Part shown: piece by piece, positions 8,288-15,236 of the stretch
How the letters are laid out: the number at the start of each line of letters is the position of its first letter
Numbering within the stretch: the stretch's first letter is position 1
Source: a bacterium
GTDB taxonomy: Bacteria > Pseudomonadota > Alphaproteobacteria > Ferrovibrionales > Ferrovibrionaceae
NCBI GenBank assembly: GCA_022844005.1
Contig: JALHMN010000029.1
Coordinates: 1 to 36,294, forward strand
Direction: 5' to 3'
DNA length: 36,294 nucleotides
Position numbers and translations under genes: made by a program
The notes under the pieces: model-generated
Databases searched by the model: none
What the model saw: the letters and a program-made list of their open reading frames with translations, nothing else
What the model was told of the DNA's origin: nothing

Positions 8288-9762
8288 CTAGACGCGTGCT
8301 GATGGCGCAGGTGATGCACGAGACCAATACCTTCTCGCAGCTGCCGACCGACCTGGACGCCTTCCGCGCCCGCTACCTGCATCTGGGCGACGATGTGGTG
8401 AAGGCCTTCCGCGGCACCAAATCCGAGACGGCGGCCTTTCTCGACGCGGCGGAGGAGAAGGGGTGGACCGCGATCCACCCGCTGGCCGCCGCGGCGACGC
8501 CCTCGGGCATCGTGACGAAGGAAGCCTGGACGTTCCTGGCCGGGGAAGTGGTCAAGGCGGCGACACCTCGGCCCGACGGCATCCTGCTGGCGCTGCACGG
8601 GGCGATGGTGACCGAGACGGCGGACGACGCCGAGGGCGACCTGCTGGCCCGGCTCCGCGCCGTGGTCGGGCCCGACGTGCCGATCATGGTGACCCTCGAC
8701 CTGCATGCGAACATCACCGACCGGATGGCCGAGCTGGCCAGCGCGCTGATCCCCTATCGCACCTATCCGCATGTCGACCAGTACGAGCGCGGCCGGCAGG
8801 CAGCCGATCTGCTGGACCGGGCGATGAAGGGCGAGATCCGGCCGGTGACGGTGGTGGCGCGCCGCCCGACCATCGACGGCATGGATCACGGCCGCACCAC
8901 CAGCCCCGGGCCGATGCGCGACCTGCTGGAGAAGGCGGCGCAGTTCGAGCGCGAGCACGGCATCCTGGTGGTGGGGCTGAACGCGGGTTTCGGCTGGGCC
9001 GATATCGCCGAAGCCGGCCCTTCGGTGACGGTGACCGGCAGCGGCGGATCGAACCGGCTGAAGCAGATCGCCGAGGAGTTGATGGACGAGGTGTGGGAGC
9101 GCCGGGCCGAGAGCACCGCGCATTTCCTCAGCGTCGAAGAGGCGATGGCCCGGGTGAAGGGGGAACCCGCCGCCGACAAGCCCTGGGTGCTGGCCGATGT
9201 CACCGACAATCCGGGCGGCGGCGCCTATGGCGATGCGACGCGCCTGCTGGCGGGGATGATCGAGGCGGATCTGCAGAACGCCGCCTTCTGCCCGATCACC
9301 GACCCCGAGGCGGTGGCCGCCTGCCGGGCGGCGGGACCGGGGGCCACGGTCACGCTTCCCATCGGCGGCAAGGTCGATCCCGCCTTCGGCGCGCCGATCA
9401 CGGTCACCGGCAGCGTGCAGTATCTCGGCAATGGCGACTTCACCTTCGACGGGCCGATGTGGGCCGGATTGAAGAACTCCATGGGCGACGTGGCCGTGCT
9501 GGCGGTGGGCGGTATCGAGATCGTGCTTGCGAGCAACCGTTTCCAGGTGACCGATCATCAGCACTTCCTGTCGGTCGGCATCGATCCCAGGGCGAAGGCG
9601 GTGATCGGCCTCAAATCCTCGCAGCATTTCCGCGCCGCCTACCAGCCGATCGCGCGCGAGGTGCTGACGGTGAACAGCGGGGCGCTGACCAACCCGGACT
9701 ACACGCTGTTCACCTACAGGAAGCTGCGGCGGCCGATCTGGCCGCTCGACGGCATCGCCTGA
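8284..9762 (+). CDS. M81-family metallopeptidase, microcystinase C (MlrC)-like
   Basis: A 492-residue protein, full length for the M81/DUF1485 family. The N-terminal domain shows MHETNTFS (11-18), LLALHGAM (101-108), VTLDLHANIT (136-145) and RTYPHVD (159-165). Residues D139, H141 and H163 have the same spacing (2 and 22) as the zinc ligands reported for MlrC (Asp167, His169, His191). The C-terminal domain has DVTDNPGGGAYGDAT and the typical IVLASNRFQVTDHQHFLSVG segment. MlrC completes degradation of linear microcystin in sphingomonads. Most homologues sit in bacteria that do not degrade microcystin and probably cut other peptides or amides. The natural substrate here is not evident. There is no signal peptide, so it acts in the cytoplasm. 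Confidence 0.9.
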   Translation: MTRRVLMAQVMHETNTFSQLPTDLDAFRARYLHLGDDVVKAFRGTKSETAAFLDAAEEKGWTAIHPLAAAATPSGIVTKEAWTFLAGEVVKAATPRPDGILLALHGAMVTETADDAEGDLLARLRAVVGPDVPIMVTLDLHANITDRMAELASALIPYRTYPHVDQYERGRQAADLLDRAMKGEIRPVTVVARRPTIDGMDHGRTTSPGPMRDLLEKAAQFEREHGILVVGLNAGFGWADIAEAGPSVTVTGSGGSNRLKQIAEELMDEVWERRAESTAHFLSVEEAMARVKGEPAADKPWVLADVTDNPGGGAYGDATRLLAGMIEADLQNAAFCPITDPEAVAACRAAGPGATVTLPIGGKVDPAFGAPITVTGSVQYLGNGDFTFDGPMWAGLKNSMGDVAVLAVGGIEIVLASNRFQVTDHQHFLSVGIDPRAKAVIGLKSSQHFRAAYQPIAREVLTVNSGALTNPDYTLFTYRKLRRPIWPLDGIA

Positions 9763-9817
9763 GGCGAAGTCCGGGCTATAGTCCTGCTCTCGCGGATGGT
9801 GTCGTGGGAGCGGGTCG

Positions 9818-10612
9818 ATGGCGGTGCGCGTCTGGACGGGTTTGCTTTTCCTCTGCCAGCTACTGGTTCTGATCCCATTGACCGCGGCGGCAAACTGCCT
9901 GCCGGTCGCGCAACGGGGGCACGGCATCGTCCCGGCCGCCTTGCGGCTCGCCGCGCTGGAGAAGGGCAGCATCGGGCTCACCTTCCTCGGCCATGCGAGC
10001 TGGCTGATCGAGACACCGGGAGGCGTCAGCGCCGTCACCGACTACAACGGCTGGATCCGTCCGGCCCGGCTCCCCGACATCGTCACCATGAACCGGGCCC
10101 ATAGCACCCATTACACCGACACACCCGAGCCCGAGATCAAGCATGTCCTGCGCGGCTGGGCGAATGACGGCGGCATGGCGCAGCATTTCCTGAAGTACGG
10201 CGACATGCGCGTGCGCAACGTGCCGACCAATATCCGCTCCGGCGGTGGGACGAACCGGAACGGCAATTCCATCTTCGTCTTCGAGGCCGGCGATCTCTGC
10301 GTCGCCCATCTCGGCCATCTGCATCACACGCTGACCGAGACGCATCTGACCGAACTCGGCCAGATCGACGTGGTCCTGGCGCCGGTCGACGGCGGCTATA
10401 CCCTCGATCACGAGGGGGTCGTCGAGGTGCTGCGGCAGATCAAGGCACCGCTGGTGCTGCCGATGCATTATTTCACGTCCGACACACTGGCGCGCTTCCT
10501 CACGACGGCGGTGCCGCACTACGCGGTCGAGCACCACCCGAGCGCCAGTCTCACGCTGTCGCGGGCCGATCTGCCGAAAACACCGACAGTCCGCGTGCTG
10601 CCGGGGCGCTAA
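9818..10612 (+). CDS. Exported metallo-beta-lactamase-fold hydrolase
   Basis: The 264-residue protein starts at an ATG with GGGAGCGGG a few bases upstream. It has an N-terminal signal segment (about residues 5-25, ending LTAAANC). The fold signature is TFLGHASWLIET (55-66), MNRAHSTHYTD (91-101) in place of the usual HxHxDH, VAHLGHLHHTL and, near the end, LVLPMHYF. This is the UlaG-like branch of the superfamily. The altered N..H..H motif means metal content may differ from classic zinc beta-lactamases. The cysteine at 27 sits two residues after AA, so a lipoprotein is possible but the lipobox is poor. Its stop codon interlocks with that of the convergent Crp gene. Substrate unknown. Confidence 0.82.
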   Translation: MAVRVWTGLLFLCQLLVLIPLTAAANCLPVAQRGHGIVPAALRLAALEKGSIGLTFLGHASWLIETPGGVSAVTDYNGWIRPARLPDIVTMNRAHSTHYTDTPEPEIKHVLRGWANDGGMAQHFLKYGDMRVRNVPTNIRSGGGTNRNGNSIFVFEAGDLCVAHLGHLHHTLTETHLTELGQIDVVLAPVDGGYTLDHEGVVEVLRQIKAPLVLPMHYFTSDTLARFLTTAVPHYAVEHHPSASLTLSRADLPKTPTVRVLPGR

Positions 10613-11334
10613 TGCGCCGCGGCGCGGACGCCATCGTCGCCGCCGCCGAGGCGGGCGGCAACGGCTTCGAGTCGGGCACGGTCGCGGATGTAGAGGCTCT
10701 TTTCCTTGCGCTTCACGATGCCGCTCGACTGCAACTGGCTGATCACGCGCGCCACGGTCTCCCGCGTGGTCGAGGCGAGGCCGGCGATCTGGCTCTGCGT
10801 CGGCAGCGGGTAGATGACCCAGGAATTCGCATTGAGCGGATCGGGCTTGGCCATCTTGAGCAGTTCGAGATGGACCCGTTGGACCGCGCCCAGGGTGGAC
10901 AGGTCCATGATCCGTTCGTTGGAGTTGCGCACGATCCGGGCCAGGCGCAGCAGCACCTTGTTCATGATCCGCGGATTGGCCAAAAGCATTTCGGAGAAGA
11001 CCTCCGGCGCCAGGAGCGCGACCAGACAGCGTTCGCCGGCGACGATCGAGGCCGAACGCGGCTCGCCGTCGATGGCTGAAAGTTCGCCGAAGAACCCGCC
11101 CGCCGGCACGGCGGCATAGGCGACTTCACGACCCGTGAGCGAAAAGTTGACGACCTGAACCCGTCCCTGGACGACAAAGAAAACGTCTCGGCTTCCGCTG
11201 TTGCGATCGAGGATCTGTTCCCCGGCCGCGAACCGCCGCCAAACACAACGTTGTTCAAGCCGACGGATCTCGTCCGTATCGAGATCCTTCAGCAGTTCGA
11301 TGCCATCCAGCCGTCCTTCCGGCTGCGCAACCAT
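10609..11334 (-). CDS. Crp/Fnr-family transcriptional regulator with CRP-like DNA-recognition helix
   Basis: A 241-residue protein. Residues 10-125 form a cyclic-nucleotide-binding jelly roll; GFFGELSAIDGEPRSAS (80-96) carries the Gly-Glu-Leu and Arg-Ser pair (R93, S94) that hold cAMP phosphate in CRP. A dimerisation helix follows (about 120-148), then a winged helix-turn-helix (178-220). The recognition helix reads RETVARVI (191-198), the same R-E-T-V-x-R set (R180, E181, R185) by which CRP reads GTGA half-sites. It lacks the FNR cysteine cluster. I prefer the ATG at 11334, which has a G-rich ribosome site; a GTG at 11352 is in frame but badly placed. Two TGA-N4-TCA palindromes lie upstream and may be autoregulatory. 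Confidence 0.9.
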   Translation of the reverse strand: MVAQPEGRLDGIELLKDLDTDEIRRLEQRCVWRRFAAGEQILDRNSGSRDVFFVVQGRVQVVNFSLTGREVAYAAVPAGGFFGELSAIDGEPRSASIVAGERCLVALLAPEVFSEMLLANPRIMNKVLLRLARIVRNSNERIMDLSTLGAVQRVHLELLKMAKPDPLNANSWVIYPLPTQSQIAGLASTTRETVARVISQLQSSGIVKRKEKSLYIRDRARLEAVAARLGGGDDGVRAAAH

Positions 11335-11352
11335 GATGTCGGCCCCCAACAC

Positions 11353-11366
11353 CTTGATTTCTCAAG
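11353..11366. promoter_or_regulatory. 14-bp palindrome upstream of the Crp-type gene
   Basis: CTTGATTTCTCAAG is a perfect CTTGA-N4-TCAAG palindrome that starts 19 bases upstream of the preferred start of the Crp-family gene. The half-site resembles an FNR/FixK half, but the spacing is four rather than six. A role as an operator is a guess based on position. Confidence 0.3.
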
Positions 11367-11421
11367 ACGATATCACACAACTTTCGCTTCTAGGCTAGTC
11401 TGTTGTGATGATGGTCGCTTT

Positions 11422-11435
11422 GGTGATCCTTCACC
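11422..11435. promoter_or_regulatory. Second 14-bp palindrome in the same divergent region
   Basis: GGTGATCCTTCACC is a perfect GGTGA-N4-TCACC palindrome. It shares the form TGATYYYTCA with the palindrome at 11353. An outer pair GCTAGTCT (11393-11400) and AGACTAGC (11437-11444) encloses it, so the area could also fold as an RNA or DNA hairpin. Confidence 0.3.
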
Positions 11436-11482
11436 ATAGACTAGCATCACCGCGATTCGCGTCCCAAGGGAAGGGTTTTCGG

Positions 11483-11842
11483 GTGTCGATCGGCGATTGG
11501 CTCATCCTCGTTGCGCTGGCCGCCATGCTCTGGCGGCTCGGCGATCTGGTTGGCGTCGCTCGCCGTGTGCGTGAAAGCCTGCATGCCTCGGGTCTCGGGG
11601 ATACGCAGGTGCTGGGCGGCAAGATCGACCAAGTTGGAGTGGCGGTCATCGACCTCAACCGCGATGTCGCCAACCTGCACCGGGAGGTGGCGGCGCTGAA
11701 CCGTTCGCTGACCCAATTGTCGGCCGAATTGAAGCGCAACGCCACGCCGGCCGCGCCGATGGATGCGGAAACGGCGGCGGCATTGCGGGAACTCGCCTCG
11801 CTCGCGAAGGATTCGGAAAAGCAGGACGAAGCGAAACCGTGA
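11483..11842 (+). CDS. Small membrane-anchored coiled-coil protein of unknown function
   Basis: I take the GTG at 11483 as start, because AAGGGAAGGG (11465-11474) is a good ribosome site and the protein then begins directly with a membrane helix. An ATG triplet at 11405 is in frame but would add an unlikely leader. The 119-residue product has one transmembrane segment (about 5-21, WLILVALAAMLWRLGDL). After a short linker a heptad-rich helix covers about residues 45-85 (VAVIDLNRDVANLHREVAAL), and the tail is charged. There is no recognised domain. Such proteins often act as membrane tethers or scaffolds. It is convergent with divK, 31 bases away. Confidence 0.65.
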   Translation: MSIGDWLILVALAAMLWRLGDLVGVARRVRESLHASGLGDTQVLGGKIDQVGVAVIDLNRDVANLHREVAALNRSLTQLSAELKRNATPAAPMDAETAAALRELASLAKDSEKQDEAKP

Positions 11843-11873
11843 GGGTTCGGGGGGCGCGAGCCTGAATCCGGGC

Positions 11874-12248
11874 TCAGTGCAGCAAGCTGCCGACCGTGCT
11901 GAGCAGATCCCGGGCCGAGATCGGCTTGGGGCAATAGGCCGCACAGCCCCATTGCCGCAACTGGGCGATGTCGCCATGCGGGGAAAACGCCGAGACGACC
12001 ACGACCGGGATGCCGCAGAGCGAATCGTCCTGCTTCAGCCATTTGGCAATCTCGACGCCGGAGATTTCGGGCAGCTGCAGGTCCAGGAGAATCAGGTCGG
12101 GATGGTGCTCGCGGGCGAGAGCCATGCCTTCGGGTCCGGTCCGGCTGGTCAGCGTGCGGTAGCCGTGCGCGTCGAGCAGGTCCGAAAACAGTTTAAGATT
12201 CAGGACGTTGTCTTCGACGATCAAGATGGTTCGGGAACGCCCGCTCAT
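11874..12248 (-). CDS. divK: Single-domain response regulator, DivK-like
   Basis: A 124-residue CheY-type receiver with no output domain. The acidic pocket is E12-D13, the phosphoacceptor is D56 in LILLDLQLPEISG, and the conserved lysine is K108 in CPKPIS. The switch residue, usually Thr, is Ser86 in VVSAF. The sequence closely follows the DivK pattern (ILIVEDNVLNLKLFSDLL, LPEISGVEIAKWLKQDD, KPISARDLL). DivK relays signals between the DivJ and PleC kinases and works through DivL to restrain CckA, controlling CtrA in the alphaproteobacterial cell cycle. In Caulobacter divK is followed by pleD; here no GGDEF gene is next to it. Two surface cysteines (C101, C106) frame the conserved lysine. Confidence 0.85.
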   Translation of the reverse strand: MSGRSRTILIVEDNVLNLKLFSDLLDAHGYRTLTSRTGPEGMALAREHHPDLILLDLQLPEISGVEIAKWLKQDDSLCGIPVVVVSAFSPHGDIAQLRQWGCAAYCPKPISARDLLSTVGSLLH

Positions 12249-12311
12249 CGCGCCCTAGCTCCCTGTCCTTTTCGGTATGAGGCATCCATACCCCCGAAGT
12301 CGGCGGATGGC

Positions 12312-12327
12312 CGTGACGGCGGTCACG
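12312..12327. promoter_or_regulatory. Symmetric CRP-type site (GTGA-N6-TCAC) between divK and the secreted-protein gene
   Basis: CGTGACGGCGGTCACG is a perfect palindrome that keeps the GTGA-N6-TCAC core spacing of CRP operators. It lies 64 bases upstream of the divK start and about 69 bases upstream of the divergent gene at 12396. The only Crp-family gene in the window has a CRP-like recognition helix. The sequence could equally form an RNA hairpin in a leader. Confidence 0.4.
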
Positions 12328-12351
12328 CCGGAGGACGAGAATCCCGGCATG

Positions 12352-12371
12352 CCATGCCCTCTGCGGCATGG
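12352..12371 (+). other. Perfect 7-bp hairpin in the leader of the secreted-protein gene
   Basis: CCATGCC (12352-12358) pairs with GGCATGG (12365-12371) around a six-base loop. It ends about 12 bases before the GAGGA ribosome site and 25 bases before the ATG at 12396. It could modulate translation or be the stalk of a leader structure. No function is shown. Confidence 0.35.
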
Positions 12372-12395
12372 ACGTGGCCGCCTCGAGGACATACG

Positions 12396-12815
12396 ATGGA
12401 AGCCATGATCGCAAGAATTGGCGGCGTCCGCGCGGGTGTCGGTGTTGCATTCCTTGCTGCCCTACTGGCAGCAGGCGGCGCGATCGCGCAGGTACAGCTA
12501 TCGCCGGCGCCGCAAAGCGGCGTCCAGACCCAGGATGTGGCGCCCCAGAAGCCGCCTGTAAGCCCTTTTCTGGGATCGAACCCGCCCTCGGTGCAGTCTC
12601 AGGGTGGGAAGTCCTATTACCAGTCGAAGCAGGCCAATCCGGCGCCGCCGGTGCGCTGCGATGCCTTCAATCGCATCGGCCAGGGCTTCGACGAATGCCG
12701 CTCCCGCCAGATGAATCAGGCCTGGCAGGCGCAGCAACAGCAGCAGTCGGGCACGCTGCCCAATCCGCGGATGCAGGGCGTCGACCCCTTGGCCAAGACG
12801 CGCCCCTATCGCTGA
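12396..12815 (+). CDS. Small exported proline/glutamine-rich protein, unknown function
   Basis: A 139-residue protein with an N-terminal signal peptide (about residues 12-31, VRAGVGVAFLAALLAAGGA, probable cleavage at AIA-QV). The mature part is low in hydrophobic residues and rich in Pro, Gln, Ser and Asn, with a run of five Gln. Two cysteines (in PPVRCDAF and GFDECRSR, 11 residues apart) could form a disulfide. The start ATG follows GAGGA by about eight bases. I do not recognise the family; small periplasmic proteins of this style are common in alphaproteobacteria. It is divergent from divK and followed 16 bases later by the MetE-like gene, though they need not be linked functionally. Confidence 0.75.
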   Translation: MEAMIARIGGVRAGVGVAFLAALLAAGGAIAQVQLSPAPQSGVQTQDVAPQKPPVSPFLGSNPPSVQSQGGKSYYQSKQANPAPPVRCDAFNRIGQGFDECRSRQMNQAWQAQQQQQSGTLPNPRMQGVDPLAKTRPYR

Positions 12816-12831
12816 CCGGTCCGCGCGGCCG

Positions 12832-13995
12832 ATGCAACGCAGTGCCCGGCGCATCCTGACGACCCATGTCGGCAGCCTGCCACGCAACGAGCGTCTTTCG
12901 AGCCTGCTGATCGCCGAGGAACGCGGAGAACCGATCGACAAGGACATGATGGCCCGCGAAGTGCGCGCGGCCGTGTCCGATGTGGTCGGCCGGCAGATCG
13001 CGTCCGGTATCGATGTCGTCAACGACGGGGAGCAGCCCCGGGTCGGCTTCCAGACCTATGTGCCACAGCGCATGCGGGGGTTCGGCGGGTCGTCGAAGCG
13101 CCCGCGGCCGCTCGACTACATGGACTTTCCGGAGTTCGCGAAGAGCGCCGGCCGGCGGTTCCCGCATCGCTCCAAGGTCGGCGATGCGCCCATGGCGGTA
13201 TCGGCCGTGTCCTACGACGACCTCGGCCCGGCGACGGCGGAATGCGATGCCTTCGCCGAAGCGATCGAACCCTTCCACGGACGGTTCGCCGAAACCTTCA
13301 TGACGGCGGCCTCGCCCGGCATCGTCGCGACCACGATGACGAACGCCTGGTACGACAGCCACGAGGCCTATGTGTTCGCGCTGGCCCGCGAGCTGCGCCG
13401 CGAGTACGAGCTGATCGCCGGTCGCGGCCACCTGCTGCAGATCGACGCCCCGGACCTGGCGATGGAGCGCACGATGGCGTTCCAGGACCGGCCGCTCTCG
13501 GAATTCCTGGCGATCATCGAGATGCATGTCGCCGCGCTGAACGAGGCGCTGCGCGGCATACCGAAAGAGCGGGTTCGGCTGCATTGCTGCTGGGGCAACT
13601 GGGAGGGGCCGCATACCCATGACGTGCCCCTCGGCGACGTGCTGCCGGTCATCGCGAAGGCGAGCGTCGGCGCGCTCAGTTTGGAATTCGCCAATCCCCG
13701 CCACCAGCATGAATACGAGGTGCTCGGCCGGCTGGGCCTGCCCGGCGACATGCTGCTGATCCCCGGGGTGATCGATTCGACGACCAACTACGTCGAGCAT
13801 CCCGAAGTGGTGGCGAAACGGATCGCCGAGGCGGTCGCCGCCGTCGGGGACCGCGAGCGCGTGATTGCCGGCGCGGATTGCGGCTTCGGGACCTTCACCG
13901 GCTATGAGTTCGTGGCCGCGGATATCGTCTGGGCCAAGCTCGCAGCCCTTTCGGAGGGCGCCGCCATCGCCACCCGCCGGCTCTGGGGCGGGTGA
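12832..13995 (+). CDS. Cobalamin-independent methionine synthase C-terminal domain-like methyltransferase
   Basis: A 387-residue stand-alone barrel of the MetE C-terminal (COG0620/UROD-MetE) type; classic MetE is about twice as long. The zinc site is recognisable: H251 and C253 in RLHCCWGNWEG and C350 in GADCGFG, with E285 in LSLEFAN as the likely fourth ligand. THVGSLPR (11-18), DVVNDGEQPR (61-70) and LLQIDAPDLA (201-210) are family motifs. Members transfer methyl groups to thiols such as homocysteine, or act as epoxyalkane:coenzyme M transferases. Without the N-terminal folate-binding half, the methyl or alkyl donor is unknown. Synthesis of methionine from a small-molecule donor or breakdown of a methylated thiol are possible. 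The gene stands alone. Confidence 0.85.
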   Translation: MQRSARRILTTHVGSLPRNERLSSLLIAEERGEPIDKDMMAREVRAAVSDVVGRQIASGIDVVNDGEQPRVGFQTYVPQRMRGFGGSSKRPRPLDYMDFPEFAKSAGRRFPHRSKVGDAPMAVSAVSYDDLGPATAECDAFAEAIEPFHGRFAETFMTAASPGIVATTMTNAWYDSHEAYVFALARELRREYELIAGRGHLLQIDAPDLAMERTMAFQDRPLSEFLAIIEMHVAALNEALRGIPKERVRLHCCWGNWEGPHTHDVPLGDVLPVIAKASVGALSLEFANPRHQHEYEVLGRLGLPGDMLLIPGVIDSTTNYVEHPEVVAKRIAEAVAAVGDRERVIAGADCGFGTFTGYEFVAADIVWAKLAALSEGAAIATRRLWGG

Positions 13996-14005
13996 TCCTG
14001 GCGGG

Positions 14006-14578
14006 TCAGCATTCGGAGCAGCCGCCGGAATCGATCGGAACCTGGCGGTTGTAGGCCGGCATGATCTCCGCCAGCACGGCATCGGTCAGGCTGCGGAAAG
14101 CCGGATCGGAAGGAGAGCGCACCTGCCCGCCGATGGCTCGCGCCTCCGATACCAGCTGCGGCCCGACGCAGAAGACCCCGTGGACAGCCGTCGCCGCCCC
14201 GGCGGAGCCGAAGCCGCCCGGTTCGCTGTTCGCACATATCGTCTCCCCCCGCGTCGCATCGACGGGGGTGTTGAAGCGGAGGATGAGCCGATAGCCGCTT
14301 TCCCGGCCGGCCGGCGGCAGGGTGGTGAAGCGGAAGTCACGGTGCCAGCCCGGCGGCTTCATCGACGCCGCCACCGTCTCGGCGGGGATCGGCCCGTCGC
14401 CGAAGGGCTGGCCGCGAATCTCGGTTGCCAGGATGCCGTCCCGCGCCGCGTAACCCATCGTCATGGCGGAGTAGAGCGGGGTCTGTTCCACATGGCTGAC
14501 GCGCTGCCCGCCGCCACAGGCGGCGAGCAGCGGCAGGAGAAGGGCGAAGGCGAAAGACGGGGCGTGCCGGGTCAGCAC
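14006..14578 (-). CDS. Putative lipoprotein, paralogue of the upstream gene
   Basis: A GTG start at 14578 overlaps the end of the upstream paralogue by seven bases. The 190-residue product begins with a lipoprotein signal (FALLLPLLAACGGG, lipobox LAAC). The rest is plainly related to the 14572-15141 product: shared blocks are TPLYSAMTMGYAARDG / TSLYTSQTMAYAARGG, ILATEIRGQPF / ELTTEIRGYPF, WHRDFRFTT / WHRQFRFTT, YRLILRFN / YRLVLRFN, and V.SPSDPAF near the end. It has two cysteines at the extreme C-terminus (SGGCSEC), and two internal ones that may form a disulfide. No function is known; anchoring in the outer membrane on the periplasmic side is likely because no aspartate follows the lipobox cysteine. 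Confidence 0.82.
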   Translation of the reverse strand: MLTRHAPSFAFALLLPLLAACGGGQRVSHVEQTPLYSAMTMGYAARDGILATEIRGQPFGDGPIPAETVAASMKPPGWHRDFRFTTLPPAGRESGYRLILRFNTPVDATRGETICANSEPGGFGSAGAATAVHGVFCVGPQLVSEARAIGGQVRSPSDPAFRSLTDAVLAEIMPAYNRQVPIDSGGCSEC

Positions 14579-15141
14579 ACCCTTCCCCGGCAGGATCCGT
14601 TGCGCTCGATCATGGGGTTGTTGGGCGGCATCAGTTCCGCCAGAAGCGCATTCATCGTGCTCTGGAAGGCCGGGTCCGAAGGCGACTGCACGGGGCCGCC
14701 ATAGGCCCTGGCCTCGGCGGCCAGCCGATCGTTTGCGCAGAGAACGCCCTGGGCGACCAGGCCCGATCCGGCCGGACCGAATTGACCGGGTTCCTCCCCG
14801 GCGCAGATCCGTTCGCCCGTCGGCGGACCCGCGGGCGGATTGAAGCGCAACACCAGACGATAACTGGTGGCGGTTTCCTGGTTGGGCTGGGTCGTGAAGC
14901 GGAACTGCCTGTGCCAGGCCGGCGACCGCAAGGTGTTTGCCACCTGCTCGGCCCCGACACCCTGGCCGGTGAAGGGATAGCCGCGGATCTCGGTCGTCAG
15001 TTCGCCGCCGCGCGCCGCGTAGGCCATGGTCTGGGAGGTGTAGAGGCTGGTGAGCTCCGCCGGGCCGACGCGCGTACCGTCGGTGACGCACCCCGCCAGG
15101 ACAACCGCCGCCGGAAGGATGAGGGAGAGGCGTTTCAGCAT
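14572..15141 (-). CDS. Putative lipoprotein, first of a tandem paralogous pair
   Basis: The 189-residue protein starts at ATG 15141, with AAGGAG six bases upstream. It has a clear lipoprotein signal peptide (LILPAAVVLAGC, lipobox LAGC). After the cysteine comes a domain of about 165 residues, duplicated in the next gene. The C-terminus is cysteine-rich (RNGSCRGRVC). Further cysteines in GERICAGEE and QGVLCANDR match positions in the paralogue (GETICANSE, HGVFCVGPQ), so a conserved disulfide is likely. I do not recognise the family. The pair is probably an operon produced by tandem duplication and moderate divergence. Confidence 0.83.
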   Translation of the reverse strand: MLKRLSLILPAAVVLAGCVTDGTRVGPAELTSLYTSQTMAYAARGGELTTEIRGYPFTGQGVGAEQVANTLRSPAWHRQFRFTTQPNQETATSYRLVLRFNPPAGPPTGERICAGEEPGQFGPAGSGLVAQGVLCANDRLAAEARAYGGPVQSPSDPAFQSTMNALLAELMPPNNPMIERNGSCRGRVC

Positions 15142-15194
15142 GTCGCACTCCTTGGTCCGGGATACATCCGTACGCAGGAGTTTACGATCGCGGT

Positions 15195-15236
15195 GCCGGC
15201 GGACAAGGTGTGTACGTCACAACTTGGTCCGCCGGC
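15195..15236 (-). terminator. Long hairpin after the RNA-helicase gene
   Basis: GCCGGCGGACAAG (15195-15207) pairs with CTTGGTCCGCCGGC (15223-15236) with a single bulge. The loop itself contains GTGTG/CACA complementarity. It begins 15 bases after the helicase stop on the minus strand. There is no T run, so it may act as a processing or stability element as much as a terminator. It also lies just upstream of the lipoprotein pair. Confidence 0.5.

Noticed and set aside
11353..11366. An FNR/FixK box upstream of the Crp gene.
   Set aside because: The half-sites look right (TTGA...TCAA), but the spacing is four bases and FNR/FixK sites need six.
11405..11482. A cluster of ATG codons at 11405 as start of the small membrane protein gene.
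   Set aside because: The 26 added residues contain a palindrome and the outer inverted repeat. The GTG at 11483 has a good ribosome site and begins at the membrane helix.
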